The notes: generated by a model from the letters alone, not told the origin. Counted from the stretch's first letter, positions 1 through 10,072 are shown. The stretch: DNA of 64,000 bases from an uncultured Clostridia bacterium (GCA_944393265.1 CALXZO010000006.1:1-64000), one strand, 5' to 3'. Made by a program: numbers and translations.

Positions 1-72
<72 letters not shown>

Positions 73-203
73 ATATATGACACATCTACGATGTCCAGTA
101 TATTATCATTTTATGCGTTTGTCAAGAGATATGCCACTTTTTGTGTAAGCAAATCTATAAATTATAACTAATTAGCGATATTTTTTTTACTATTCGCTTT
201 ATT

Positions 204-2622
204 TTATCTACTCTCTTGTTGCATTTGACTATGACCACATTGTTTAGCAACACCAATAGATTCTCTATATGCGTCATTAATAATTGGATCCCCCTTTTCG
301 TTGACGCCTGGGGTTTTTTCGTGATTGCTGTGGCCTCTTCCGGCGAATTATAATATACTCTACATTTACTCCAATATGTTTTAATGCGTCTACGCTTTTA
401 TTCGCTCTAGTGCGCATCTCTTTACCTAATAATGCCCTTTGTGCCTTGCCTACATCACATGGCACACTTCTATCATAATAACTCATATCGTGCATTGGTG
501 CTGGACTACCGGTTTCATCAATTATTTCATCCGTTTTTCTTTCTGATTCATGTTCTCCTTCATAGTATATCATATTTATAGCTTTGTAATTATCCATATC
601 AAATTCTTCCCCAAATAATTCAAAAAAATCGCCTATTCCTATTGGATATTTTAGCTTTTTTGTAGGAACAGGAATACTTCCACTTGCCCCTCCAACGCAT
701 AACGTATCAACTAGTTTTGGATGTATCTCTGCAAATCTTTGTGCAAATACCCCAGATGAAGAATATCCATTTAAAAATATTTTTTCATCGGCTGTAACAC
801 CATATTCTGTTTTTAAAATATCTCTTGTTTTGTCTAGCATTTTTACCACTTGCTCATCAATTCTGTAATTTTGATCTGTTTTATCCAACGCAAAACATTC
901 CCTAGATAACTGTTGAAAGTAAGGCCCTTCATTGCTTCCTGGCAGTATAGGAACAACAATAGGAGAGAAGTGGACATTTGTTAATGATGCCAACCTCTTA
1001 CCTGTTTCATTTCCTTGCTCTATCAATCTACAAAAAGAGTTTGAATTAGGTTGATATTCGCAATTGTTTGATTCAAGTGCAATTCTTATCTGCATATTTT
1101 CTACTTTTGGAATTAAAACTATACCTGGTATATTCACCCCGTTTTCTTTGTCAGGTGCTATAATTCTTACGTCATATTCTACTCCATTAATAATTTGAGT
1201 AGTATTATAATTCTCGCCATTTTCCAGTGCTTTTACTGCTCTACTTAGCTCTATAAGTTTTTTGAATTTACCCTTGCATTTATTTTCTTCTTCTTCAAGA
1301 TCTTCTATTCGACTTCTAACCTCATCATCATCATGAGATAATCTATCGTTTCCCCATTTTTTTAACCTATAATTTGTCAAATCAGCAACTTTGTTTCTAA
1401 TAACAGCCAAACCCTCTGAATATGCTATAAACATTCTTTCCAGTTCTTCATTTCCTATGATATCCGCTAAATCAAGAATTTCATACTTTTGTTTTATCTC
1501 TTGTATCATTCTTGCCTGTTTCTCTGCCATATTTGATTCGTCCTCTTCATTTGCTAATTCAATCATACCCCTTGATACTTCATAAGTTCCTCTTCCAAGT
1601 CCATGACCATATTCTAAAAACCCTAGCATTGTAAGATTGTAACCCTCTTTCTTGTACGTCTTCAAAGTAGCTAGCATTCTTTCAGCTTGAGTTTTTCCCA
1701 TCGTTTTTTGCCATATGTCCGCTTCATCTTGTGGCGTCATAGAACCAATAAGCCTCGTCTTATCGTAATTTGAAATAATATTTCCATCTTCGTCGAATTT
1801 ATCATATCTCCAAGGTATCTCATCTTCTAAAATCCCATATGTCACAAGCATCGGAATTTTTTTTGCGGATTCTTTGTCAAATTCCCTTCCTGCTATTTCC
1901 TGGTAATCTGCAATTCCAATTGGATAAGCTAATTCTTGTCCTTCGATTTCACTTTCCAACAACATCATTGCATCTTTTGCACCATTGGTACAGCAAGAAT
2001 TTACTCTATCTAAATAAAGTTTACCAAATCTATCAACAAAGCTACCTGATGCAGACTGCCCTATAAGGTCCATTTTTTCAGGAATTTCTATTCCTAGTTC
2101 TCCAAAAATTTCTCTTATCCTATCTACTGCTTTTAAAATTTGTTTATCAACTCTCTTAAATCCTTCTTCCTCGCTCTTTATAGACTCTCTCGTTAACTGC
2201 TGATAATATGGTCCTTCATATTCTTGAATTATCAGTGGAATAACTAATAGTTCATTATGAGAACTTACGTTACTATATATAGCTTCAAGGCTGTTTTCTC
2301 TATTTGAAGGATAAAAACTTTTCATATCTTCATCTGTTAAATATTTTATATTTTTTCCATCTCTAAGAGCTGTTTTTTCTGCTGGTGAACCTGTATTACG
2401 AATCGTTAACGCAATCCTCGTTTTACTATTTAATCTATTTGGTACCATAATAAGAGTATCAAAATATACTCCGTTTTCTATATCTCGAGGCAAAATATAA
2501 TACCTTCCTCGATACTCATTATCATTCACTTTAGTAATCCATTCGCTACTTTTTGCTCCTTCTTCTCCAATTTCTACAGTTCTTAACTCTTTGAATTGTT
2601 CGGGTGTAATTCTAATTTCCAT
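204..2622 (-). CDS. Tandem-domain alpha/beta-hydrolase-like (esterase-like) protein, needs +1 shift at a CGG codon
   Basis: The protein (about 805 residues after correction) holds two copies of the same fold. Each copy has an 'NGV..P..LIPxxxxxRIAL' strand region and a nucleophile-elbow motif: GQSASG at 188-193 and GYSSSG near 625. The first copy has a candidate catalytic histidine in a GHG motif near residue 345. Read without correction the second copy ends at 277 in a basic, non-homologous tail. At 340-342 the frame holds CGG; moving +1 there gives a GRGHS motif that matches the first copy's GHG and continues to a stop at 204-206. The start ATG at 2620-2622 has a GGGGGGA ribosome site. There is no signal peptide, so it is probably cytoplasmic. 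The substrate is unknown; PHB-depolymerase/feruloyl-esterase-like folds are the nearest resemblance. Without recoding it would be a C-terminally damaged gene. Confidence 0.7.
340..342 (-). other. Predicted +1 recoding site (CGGA) in the tandem esterase gene
   Basis: Minus-strand codons run ATT CGC CGG AAG. Skipping one base gives CGC then GGA AGA GGC CAC, restoring the second-domain histidine motif. It is the only in-frame CGG in the gene. Confidence 0.6.
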
Positions 2623-2770
2623 ATTATCCCCCCATTATCTATTTACCCTGTATGATTCGAGCAACTGCGCTAATTCCACTTACATGCATTTATTATACCA
2701 CATATTGTAAATAAATTATAGCCTTTTACCTTATCCTCGCTTTATTATTATTTTAAAAATTAGTCTTCCC

Positions 2771-2799
2771 TTGCTTTTTAGGCATTTTGCCTGTATAAT
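2771..2799 (+). promoter_or_regulatory. Predicted sigma-A promoter of the ClpX-like gene
   Basis: A -35 box TTGCTT (2771-2776) and a -10 box TATAAT (2794-2799) are separated by 17 bases, about 60 bases upstream of the start codon. Confidence 0.6.
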
Positions 2800-2857
2800 T
2801 CCATTTGTAAAATTCATTTTTTAGTAACGAACTAATAATTTAGAAGGAGGAATTTCG

Positions 2858-4189
2858 ATGGTTAAACGCAAAATTCGGTGCTTCTTTTGCAACAAGCTTG
2901 CTTCTCAAGAGCCATCAAAGAACGAACTTTTCGTTGCACAAAAAGTATCTGTTGGAAAACGTCACGGATGCATCTGCTCAAATTGCGTGAATTTGCTATA
3001 TGAAAAGCATATTGAATCGTTGTCTCTTACAGATACATTAAAGAATAAACTTCTTTCAATTGTCAACGAACGACCTAATAAAACACCAACGGTACCACCT
3101 TCTGATTTATTAGATGAACTGCCCAGTAGCTTTCAATGCCTAAAATATTCGATATCAAGTTTTTACAATGTCCTTACAGAAAAAGTCTTCGGACAAAACG
3201 AAGCCTTGCGCAAAGTTATTTACACGATATACCATAATCAAATGTGTAATTTCCTAGAATCCTACGGGCTTTCTTCTCCTTCTAGAGAACATGCCTTAAT
3301 TATTGGGCCAACTGGTTGCGGAAAAACATTTCTAGCCACAACCGTGCTCGATGCCATGAAAATTCCATATGCAAAGTCAGATGCAACTGCTATTACTTCG
3401 GCAGGTTATGTAGGAGACAATGTTGAAAATATCTTAAATCGCCTCTATATTGCGGCAGGCAAAAATCTGGCCAAGGCACAAAATGGTGTGATTGTCATTG
3501 ATGAAATTGATAAAAAAGCCAGAACTAGCGATCGCGAACGCGATATCAATGGCCTTTCTGTTCAGCAAGAACTACTAAAGATTCTCGAACCCTCAACAGT
3601 GTGGATAAACCATGGTAACGTCCATTTTGATACATCAAATTTAACTGTTATTATGTGTGGAGCCTTCGTTGGACTTGACGATATTATTGCTCGACGTTTA
3701 AATCAGCGACAAATAGGTTTTTCCTCTAGTAACCCTATTCCTAATACGAGCTTGTTATCCTACGTTGAGCCAAAAGATATTGTTTCTTACGGTTTTATAG
3801 AGGAATTTGTGGGTCGCATTCCCACCCCAATTATTTTAGAACCTCTTTCGCGAACTGCAATTCTAGATATTATATACTCTCAGCTTAACGCTCAAAATAC
3901 ACTTTTTTCAATTAAAGGATTTAGCCTTAGCGTAGATGAAATGGTTTTAAATAAAATTGTAGATAGAGTCCTTTTGCACAATACTGGAGCACGCGATGTA
4001 GCAAAAGAGCTTTCTGCACTACTCTATAATGCCAAATACAATCTTCTAGAATCTCATCCTAACGGAGGTATTTGCGAAATTGATGAAAATGGAAATACAT
4101 CAATAAGTTTTTATTTAAATAAAAGCTCTTCAACAAATCAAATTTGGTTTGAAGGTCCCGAATATCTAATAGATGAAGATGAAGTTTAG
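2858..4189 (+). CDS. ClpX-like AAA+ unfoldase (divergent, foreign codon use)
   Basis: This is a 443-residue relative of ClpX, the hexameric ATPase that unfolds proteins for ClpP. The N-terminus has a four-cysteine zinc-finger pattern (C8, C11, C38, C41). The AAA+ core shows Walker A GPTGCGKT, the pore loop GYVG, Walker B VIVIDEIDK, an IGF tripeptide in QIGFSS at the position of the ClpP-binding loop, and the sensor-2 motif GAR. Length is slightly above the usual 420 or so. It starts at ATG after GAAGGAGG. Arginine codons are mostly CGC, CGA and CGT, unlike the AGA-rich neighbours, and codon 7 is CGG followed by T that must be read in frame, because the zinc finger directly follows. This suggests recent acquisition. 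It stands alone between its own promoter and terminator, so it is probably a second, accessory ClpX rather than the housekeeping copy. Confidence 0.88.
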   Translation: MVKRKIRCFFCNKLASQEPSKNELFVAQKVSVGKRHGCICSNCVNLLYEKHIESLSLTDTLKNKLLSIVNERPNKTPTVPPSDLLDELPSSFQCLKYSISSFYNVLTEKVFGQNEALRKVIYTIYHNQMCNFLESYGLSSPSREHALIIGPTGCGKTFLATTVLDAMKIPYAKSDATAITSAGYVGDNVENILNRLYIAAGKNLAKAQNGVIVIDEIDKKARTSDRERDINGLSVQQELLKILEPSTVWINHGNVHFDTSNLTVIMCGAFVGLDDIIARRLNQRQIGFSSSNPIPNTSLLSYVEPKDIVSYGFIEEFVGRIPTPIILEPLSRTAILDIIYSQLNAQNTLFSIKGFSLSVDEMVLNKIVDRVLLHNTGARDVAKELSALLYNAKYNLLESHPNGGICEIDENGNTSISFYLNKSSSTNQIWFEGPEYLIDEDEV

Positions 4190-4200
4190 TTTATACTTTT

Positions 4201-4236
4201 GATGCCACACTTTTACTGTGTGGCATTTTTATTTTT
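4201..4236 (+). terminator. Rho-independent terminator after the ClpX-like gene
   Basis: The arms TGCCACAC and GTGTGGCA close a short T-rich loop, followed by TTTTTATTTTTT. The hairpin overlaps the last codons of the convergent yaaH-like gene. Confidence 0.85.
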
Positions 4237-5505
4237 TCTAATATTGTATTGCGATGTTAACACTTCCCAAAACGGTCTGAAGAAATAATTTAATGTCCAA
4301 ATACTAGTACCCCCCAGATTATATTCATCAATTAATTTTAACCTTGCATTAAAACTTCTTACGTCATCGAACCATACAACATGGGTCGCATTATTTTCAT
4401 CAACATAGTAAAAATATGGAGCTTGCGATGTTTCATCAAAAAAAATCTCCGCATTGTTTTCCAAAGCCAAATTTAAAGCGCTCAGATTTGAAAGTGAACG
4501 CGCTGCCGTATCCTCTTTATAAGGAAGTGTCCAATCATATCCATAATTTGGCATTCCTAATAATATTTTTTCACTTGGAATAACTGAAGTCGCATAATCT
4601 AAAACCTTTTTCACTTGATTGATAGGTGCAACTGCTTGTGGCGGTCCGTATGTATATCCCCACTCATACGTCATAATTATAACGTGGTCTGCAACTCTTC
4701 CATGAAAAGCATAGTCATGAGCTTCGTACAAAAGTCCTTCCTGCGAACCGCTAATCTTGGGAGCAATTGACGTAATCAATGTGTACCCTTGTGGCTTAAT
4801 CCTATCCGCTAATTTTTGCAAGAAAATATTATACTCTTCTTTGTCCTCAGGAAATATATATTCAAAATCCACATCGACTCCCTTATAGGATTTATCTTTC
4901 AAGACTTTTTCTATATTATTAATTAAGTTTGTCTGAACATCTTCATTCGTTAAAATTGTTCGTGCTAAATCGCTACTAAATCCTCCGCTTTCACTAATAT
5001 TTGTAATAACCATAATAGGTGTCACACCTGTTTTCTGTGCTTCCTGTATGATTCTTTCATCATTTAACGGACGTAAATTGCCATCTGTTAAAACTTCATA
5101 ACTAAACGGTGAAATAAACGTAAGAAATGGTAACGACTCTTTTAACGTATTTTCTGAAATATTGGGATATGCATAGCCATTCACATCAATGACTCTATTA
5201 TTAGATACATCATTTGGTACATTAACTATCTGCCCTGGATAAATTAATCCCGGATTTACGATATCAGGATTTAGCGCAAGCAATGCATCAAGCGAAACCC
5301 CATACAACCTAGCAATTCCATATAGGGACTCTCCTGGTAATACAACATGCGTATTAGAATCTTTCGGAATAATAAGTGACTGTCCAACAGTAAGTAAATC
5401 AGGATTTTCCAACATATTTGCATTTACAATTTCATCAACTGATACACCATACTTTTTAGCAATTTCAAAAACAGAATCTCCACTTTTAACAACAACTATA
5501 ATCAC
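4213..5505 (-). CDS. yaaH: Spore cortex-lytic LysM/GH18 hydrolase, SleL/YaaH family
   Basis: The 430-residue protein has two N-terminal LysM domains (about 3-48 and 52-97), which bind peptidoglycan, followed by a glycoside hydrolase family 18 barrel with the catalytic pattern DVDFEY (DxxDxDxE type) around residues 200-206 and a conserved MTYEWG strand. Architecture and length match B. subtilis YaaH and the B. cereus/B. anthracis SleL, N-acetylglucosaminidases that degrade cortex muropeptides during germination. There is no classical signal peptide, as in YaaH, which is placed on the forming spore by mother-cell expression. The start follows an AGGAGGGG site. It converges on the ClpX-like gene and stands alone on its strand. 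Confidence 0.9.
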   Translation of the reverse strand: MIIVVVKSGDSVFEIAKKYGVSVDEIVNANMLENPDLLTVGQSLIIPKDSNTHVVLPGESLYGIARLYGVSLDALLALNPDIVNPGLIYPGQIVNVPNDVSNNRVIDVNGYAYPNISENTLKESLPFLTFISPFSYEVLTDGNLRPLNDERIIQEAQKTGVTPIMVITNISESGGFSSDLARTILTNEDVQTNLINNIEKVLKDKSYKGVDVDFEYIFPEDKEEYNIFLQKLADRIKPQGYTLITSIAPKISGSQEGLLYEAHDYAFHGRVADHVIIMTYEWGYTYGPPQAVAPINQVKKVLDYATSVIPSEKILLGMPNYGYDWTLPYKEDTAARSLSNLSALNLALENNAEIFFDETSQAPYFYYVDENNATHVVWFDDVRSFNARLKLIDEYNLGGTSIWTLNYFFRPFWEVLTSQYNIRKNKNATQ

Positions 5506-5722
5506 AAAAACCCCTCCTACAAAACAGATATAACATTATATGCACTTTAATTTAAATTTGTGACCATTATCAAAGGTGTTATTTCCAACGATTAATCTAA
5601 TTTAGACATGGGGACCGAGTTTTTGCCTATAACGGTAGATTTTTTGGAAAATACTTGCTAATTATGTAAAAATGTGTAATAATATATATGTTGTTATGTG
5701 ACTTTTGAAAGGAGTGACATGC

Positions 5723-6085
5723 GTGTCAATATTTGATAAAAAATTTAAATTAGATTTGGAAAAACAAAAAGCTAACGCTATAAATGTACTTATGGAGGCA
5801 GTGCATAATAAATTAACTTATAATGAAACTAATCGTGTATATGATATTTTGTCTTCTCAAGCTATGTCTAAAGATTCTGATTTTGATAAAGTGAAATCTG
5901 GAATGCAAATTCTATCAGAATTGAAAGGTGATTGGCTTACTCATGAAGAAAAAAAGAATTTAGTTGCAGGTGTATGGCTTTGCGAATGTAGAACAGATTC
6001 TAAAAACAATAAAGGAATTTCTTTTATTACGCCAGAAGAATTAGACTATACAAAAAAAGCAATTCTTGGCAAGATGTTTTTCTAA
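5723..6085 (+). CDS. Hypothetical small protein, 120 aa
   Basis: I do not recognise this family. The chosen start is GTG at 5723, eight bases after AAAGGAG (5708-5714); an earlier TTG in frame at 5705 would lie in front of that ribosome site and is rejected. The protein is hydrophilic, rich in lysine and predicted helix, with no signal peptide or membrane segment and one WLCEC motif near residue 87. It is flanked by a divergent cortex-lytic gene and a convergent pdp, so it seems monocistronic. A hairpin lies downstream at 6117-6175. Confidence 0.6.
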   Translation: MSIFDKKFKLDLEKQKANAINVLMEAVHNKLTYNETNRVYDILSSQAMSKDSDFDKVKSGMQILSELKGDWLTHEEKKNLVAGVWLCECRTDSKNNKGISFITPEELDYTKKAILGKMFF

Positions 6086-6116
6086 TAGTAGACTTAATTA
6101 ACAATTAAGAAATCAA

Positions 6117-6175
6117 AAATATCTAATTTTTGTGTGTAGCGAAAGCTCTACTTTAAATATTAGATTTTGGTTGTT
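6117..6175 (+). terminator. Possible terminator hairpin after the 5723 gene
   Basis: ATCTAAT (6121-6127) pairs with ATTAGAT (6159-6165) around an inner GTAG/CTAC stem, followed by TTTTGGTTGTTT. The outer stem is weak. Confidence 0.4.
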
Positions 6176-6239
6176 TCATCCGAAAAATTTTAGAAGTATA
6201 AAATTGCGTTAATTTTTTCTTACTTTCTTATAAAACACG

Positions 6240-6292
6240 AAACCTTTATGAACTCTATTTTTAATAAGAGTCCATAGAGGTTTTTAGTTTTA
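6240..6292. terminator. Hairpin between convergent genes, probable bidirectional terminator
   Basis: The arms AACCTTTATGAACTC and GAGTCCATAGAGGTT pair over 15 positions with one mismatch and one G:U pair, followed on the plus strand by TTTTTAGTTTT. In the 336-base gap 6086-6421 I see nothing else apart from this and the preceding hairpin. Confidence 0.65.
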
Positions 6293-6421
6293 CGGTTCAC
6301 GAAATGATTATATTTTTATAATATAATTATCCTATCTATACGTTTTGTTAAAGCCTCGGCATAAGTATAAATACAGTACACATCATATAAATTCTAAGTT
6401 ATTTATTCTTAATTAGTAAAA

Positions 6422-7726
6422 TCACTCTATGATGTCTAATATCTCTTTAATTTTTTCAACCGGCTCGTTTGAAATCTGAACAGATTTTCTAAGCATTTCG
6501 ACTTGCATAAGTCCATCTGTCTCTTTATTAGTGTGTATATACATGAGTGGTTCGCCCGCTTTTACTTCATCTCCAATTTTTTTCGCTAACTCTATGCCAA
6601 CAGCATAGTCAATTGCGTCATCCTTCTTTTGTCTGCCTCCGCCAATGTTAACAACAGCTTGTCCAATATTTTTAGCTTCCATACTCGAAACAAATCCGTT
6701 ATCCAACGCATTAACTGGTATTTTAAACTTGGCAGTCATAAGTGATTCCGGATTATCTATCACTCTACTGTCTCCCCATTGCCTTGAAACAAATTCTCTA
6801 AATTTTTCTAAACCTTCTCCAGAATCAATTTTCCCCTGAATACGTTTTATGTTATTTACTACACTATCATCAACACCCGCAAGCCTTAACATATGTGCCC
6901 CTAAAATACTACAAACCGTGACGACATCGCGTTCACCATTTCCTTTTAAAGTTTCAATAGCTTCCATAGTTTCTAAAGCATTTCCAACATATTTTCCAAG
7001 AGGCTGATTCATATTTGTAATAGCTGCTATAGTTTCCTTTCCAGCACGTTTTCCGATACCAACCATAGTTTGAGCAAGTACACGTGCACGAATTTCATTT
7101 TCCATAAATGCACCACTTCCGCAAGTAACTTCAAGCAAAATTTTATCACTTCCAGCAGCAATTTTTTTGCTCATTATACTAGAAGCAATAAGTGGTATGC
7201 TTTCTACTGTCCCAGTAACATCTCTAAGTGCATATATTTTTTTATCCGCTAAAGCAATTCTATCTGATTGACCAATAATGGAAATTCCAATACGCCTTAC
7301 ATTTCTTTTAAATTCATCCATATCAATATTAGTTCTAAAGCCAGGTATAGCCTCTAATTTATCAATTGTTCCTTGCGTATATCCAAGACCTCTACCAGAC
7401 ATTTTAGCCACAGGAACACCACACGCAGCAACAAGTGGCATAAGCACCATTGTTACTTTATCTCCGATTCCACCTGTACTATGCTTGTCCACTTTAATTC
7501 CGGGGATGTCTGATAAATCAACTATTTCCCCAGAACGCGCCATTGCAATAGTTAAATCATATATTTCTCTTTCCGACATTCCATTCAAATAAATAGCCAT
7601 AAGTAGGCTTGACGCTTGATAATCTGAGATATTTCCATTCGAATATTCCTTAATAAAAAAATCAATCTGCTCTGTGGAAAGTTCCTTTTGATCTCTCTTA
7701 CATTTTATAATTTCAATTATATTCAA
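6422..7726 (-). CDS. pdp: Pyrimidine-nucleoside phosphorylase
   Basis: The enzyme phosphorolyses uridine and thymidine (and deoxyuridine) to base and sugar-1-phosphate in pyrimidine salvage. The family signature KMSGRGLGYTQGTIDKLE is present near residues 110-130, preceded by the KHSTGGIGDKVT phosphate-binding loop; the glycosyltransferase-3 helical and alpha/beta domains are complete and the length (434) is normal. The start is taken as TTG at 7724-7726 because GGGAGGG lies eight bases upstream; an in-frame ATG at 7750 lies before that site and adds an unconserved MDCWEGRV. It follows comEA by 36 bases, so the two may be cotranscribed. Confidence 0.95.
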   Translation of the reverse strand: MNIIEIIKCKRDQKELSTEQIDFFIKEYSNGNISDYQASSLLMAIYLNGMSEREIYDLTIAMARSGEIVDLSDIPGIKVDKHSTGGIGDKVTMVLMPLVAACGVPVAKMSGRGLGYTQGTIDKLEAIPGFRTNIDMDEFKRNVRRIGISIIGQSDRIALADKKIYALRDVTGTVESIPLIASSIMSKKIAAGSDKILLEVTCGSGAFMENEIRARVLAQTMVGIGKRAGKETIAAITNMNQPLGKYVGNALETMEAIETLKGNGERDVVTVCSILGAHMLRLAGVDDSVVNNIKRIQGKIDSGEGLEKFREFVSRQWGDSRVIDNPESLMTAKFKIPVNALDNGFVSSMEAKNIGQAVVNIGGGRQKKDDAIDYAVGIELAKKIGDEVKAGEPLMYIHTNKETDGLMQVEMLRKSVQISNEPVEKIKEILDIIE

Positions 7727-7762
7727 GACACGTCCCTCCCAACAATCCATATAATAAATCTC

Positions 7763-8329
7763 TTATATAGTTATATCATCTTTAATAGCATTATATTTTG
7801 CTTCTCCAATACCTGCCACATTCATTAATTCATCGATTGATTTAAAAAAACCTACCTCGTCTCTGTACTTGATAATTTTTTTCGCCGTACTCTCTCCAAT
7901 ACCATCTAGCGTTTCAAGCTCTTCCACATTTGCCGTATTAATATTAACCAGCTCATTATCTATGAAATATTTATAACTATTCTCCTCTACTTGTACAAAA
8001 GGTATAATGATTTTTTGGGCATCCGACACGATACTTGCCAAATTAACTTTATCCAAATCAGCATCTTCGGTAGCACCTCCAGCCACTTCTATAACCTCAT
8101 ATAGCCTTGCATCAACAGGCGCAACAATTATCCCTGGATTGTTTACTGCCCCGGCAATATGCACATACATTACCTCTTCTACTACCTCTTCCCCGCTGGT
8201 CAAAATTTCACCATCTATATAATCTAATGTATCCCCATTTTCCTCAATACTCGGCATAAAAACCGAAAAAGCAATTAATAAAATAATAAATCCCCCAAGC
8301 AAAAAAGCACTTTTGAATTTATTATCCAT
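7763..8329 (-). CDS. comEA: ComEA-like DNA receptor, SLBB plus helix-hairpin-helix
   Basis: This 188-residue protein has an N-terminal membrane anchor (about residues 8-24), an SLBB domain (about 55-115: VMYVHIAGAVNNPG) and a C-terminal tandem helix-hairpin-helix (VNINTANVEELETLDGIG... VAGIGEAKYNAI). This is the ComEA layout: a membrane-held protein outside the cell that binds duplex DNA for uptake. The start ATG at 8327-8329 follows AGGAGG with five-base spacing. Competence-related dprA, yraN and yifB occur elsewhere in the window. Confidence 0.9.
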   Translation of the reverse strand: MDNKFKSAFLLGGFIILLIAFSVFMPSIEENGDTLDYIDGEILTSGEEVVEEVMYVHIAGAVNNPGIIVAPVDARLYEVIEVAGGATEDADLDKVNLASIVSDAQKIIIPFVQVEENSYKYFIDNELVNINTANVEELETLDGIGESTAKKIIKYRDEVGFFKSIDELMNVAGIGEAKYNAIKDDITI

Positions 8330-8421
8330 ATAAGCCTCCTTCAAAACCATTATACATTAAATGCAAAAAAAAGCAATCAACATCGTTCGACATTTTTCTT
8401 CTTGTGGTGATAAAGTTTGTA

Positions 8422-8450
8422 TTGTCAATTCGCCTTTTTTTAGATAAAAT
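8422..8450 (+). promoter_or_regulatory. Predicted sigma-A promoter of dacF
   Basis: TTGTCA (8422-8427) and TAAAAT (8445-8450) are separated by 17 bases, directly upstream of the dacF ribosome site. Confidence 0.5.
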
Positions 8451-8468
8451 ACAGGCATGGAGGTTTGA

Positions 8469-9791
8469 ATGAAGAAATTATTTTTTTTGACTTTTTTATT
8501 TTTGCTTATATGTCCATCTGTCTTAGCTGTGGAAGTCAGCGCGCCACATGCAATTTTAATAGATATAGATTCTGGTAAAATTCTTTTTGAAGAAAGCGCT
8601 TATGAGGCCACTTACCCTGCAAGTACAACAAAAATTTTAACCGCAATTCTTGCATTAGAAAATTGTGACTTAGACGAAGAAGTTTCCGCATCATATGAAG
8701 CAATAAACAGCGTATATGCAGACGGCACAACTGCTAGCATTCAAGAAGGCGAAACGCACACTGTTCGCGACTTATTATCCACAATGCTAATACATAGTTC
8801 CAATGATGCCGCATATATTTTGGCAGAGCATGTGGGAGGCTCTACTTCAAGTTTTGTTGCAATGATGAATTCTAGAGCAAAAGAATTGGGTGCTAAAAAT
8901 ACATACTTTGTAAACCCTAATGGCTTGCCTAACACATCTCATAAGTGTTCAGCATATGATATGTCGCTTTTTGCCAGATATGCAATGAAAAATTTTCCTG
9001 AATTTCGAGAAATTGTTAAAACCGTACATTATACACTGCCAATAACCGAAGAATACACAAAGCTATATTTAAATGAAAACCCTGATGCTACGAGTGTTTT
9101 GCGTTATCTTACTACTACTACAAATCATCTTATAAACCCAAAGCGTGAAAACTTTTATTATGAATATGCAACAGGAATAAAAACCGGATATACTGATGCA
9201 GCTGCAAATTGCATTGTTGCTAGCGCCGAAAAGGAAGGCGTAGAATTAATCGTTGTAATTTTTGGTGCTTCTGGATGGCAAAACTTACGAAACGATTGTG
9301 TGAATCTTTTTGAATACGGCTTTTCCATACTAAAATCCGAAACTCTAGTCAATGCTGGAAGTGTAGTACAAACAATAGAAATTTCAAATGGAACAGATGA
9401 TACGAAAAACCTAAATATAGTTGCCCAAGACGATATAATCGCAACATTTGGTACTTCAGACTTTATCGAAGCCTTCTCTCCATCAATAGTAATTTCAGGA
9501 GATTTAAAGGCTCCAATCTCATCAGGGCAAATAATCGGTACAATAACTTATGATATATATAATTCATCATATTCTTCAAACTTACTAGCAGGAAATGATG
9601 TAACTCCAAAAGTAACAATAGCTGAAGTAGCGACAAATATTGTAAGCTTTACTATAAAGGCTATTTTATGGATATGCGTTACTATTGTAGTACTGTTTAT
9701 TCTATTAGTACTACTTCGTGCATACATTATCACAAAAAATCAAAAGAAAAGGCGAAGAAAAAGAGCTTTATACAACACAAGATTTAGATAA
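8469..9791 (+). CDS. dacF: D-alanyl-D-alanine carboxypeptidase (low-molecular-weight PBP, S11)
   Basis: The 440-residue exported enzyme removes the terminal D-Ala from peptidoglycan stem peptides. A signal peptide covers about residues 1-20. The three penicillin-binding motifs are present: STTK in PASTTKILTA (about 51-54), SSN (about 114-116) and KTG in GIKTGYTD (about 237-239). A C-terminal beta-rich domain is followed by a transmembrane helix (about 395-425) and a basic tail, anchoring the enzyme outside. The start follows GGAGG. It resembles DacF, linked to spore cortex in Bacillus; DacA/DacB-type paralogues cannot be excluded, so the symbol is tentative. Confidence 0.88.
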   Translation: MKKLFFLTFLFLLICPSVLAVEVSAPHAILIDIDSGKILFEESAYEATYPASTTKILTAILALENCDLDEEVSASYEAINSVYADGTTASIQEGETHTVRDLLSTMLIHSSNDAAYILAEHVGGSTSSFVAMMNSRAKELGAKNTYFVNPNGLPNTSHKCSAYDMSLFARYAMKNFPEFREIVKTVHYTLPITEEYTKLYLNENPDATSVLRYLTTTTNHLINPKRENFYYEYATGIKTGYTDAAANCIVASAEKEGVELIVVIFGASGWQNLRNDCVNLFEYGFSILKSETLVNAGSVVQTIEISNGTDDTKNLNIVAQDDIIATFGTSDFIEAFSPSIVISGDLKAPISSGQIIGTITYDIYNSSYSSNLLAGNDVTPKVTIAEVATNIVSFTIKAILWICVTIVVLFILLVLLRAYIITKNQKKRRRKRALYNTRFR

Positions 9792-10072
9792 TCCGTCAAT
9801 GAAAGTAGCTCTTTTTGACACACTTTCTCTCAAATTCGATGTGGACTAAGCTTTGAAATATGCCACCAATGAAGTTCAAAATACGATTCAATTCTTAATA
9901 GAAAAAGCAAAAGTTCCACTTGAAATTAGATCAATTTTTCATCTAATAATCCACATAATAAAATTGAAAGAAAAAGGAACTTTTCAAAATGAACCTAAGT
10001 TATTAAACGAAAAATCTAATAACGAAATGTCATTTCAAAAGTCCCTTTTTACTCAATATCAGTATTAAAATT
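9792..10072. other. Gap between convergent genes, no convincing gene
   Basis: A 71-codon open frame (9853-10068, plus, TTG start) lies here but lacks a ribosome site and resembles no family I know. The stretch is very AT-rich and may be decayed sequence. I see no clear terminator. Confidence 0.4.

Noticed and set aside
9853-10068. 71-codon open frame between dacF and trpS
   Set aside because: TTG start, no ribosome site, low-complexity AT-rich content; listed only as gap content.
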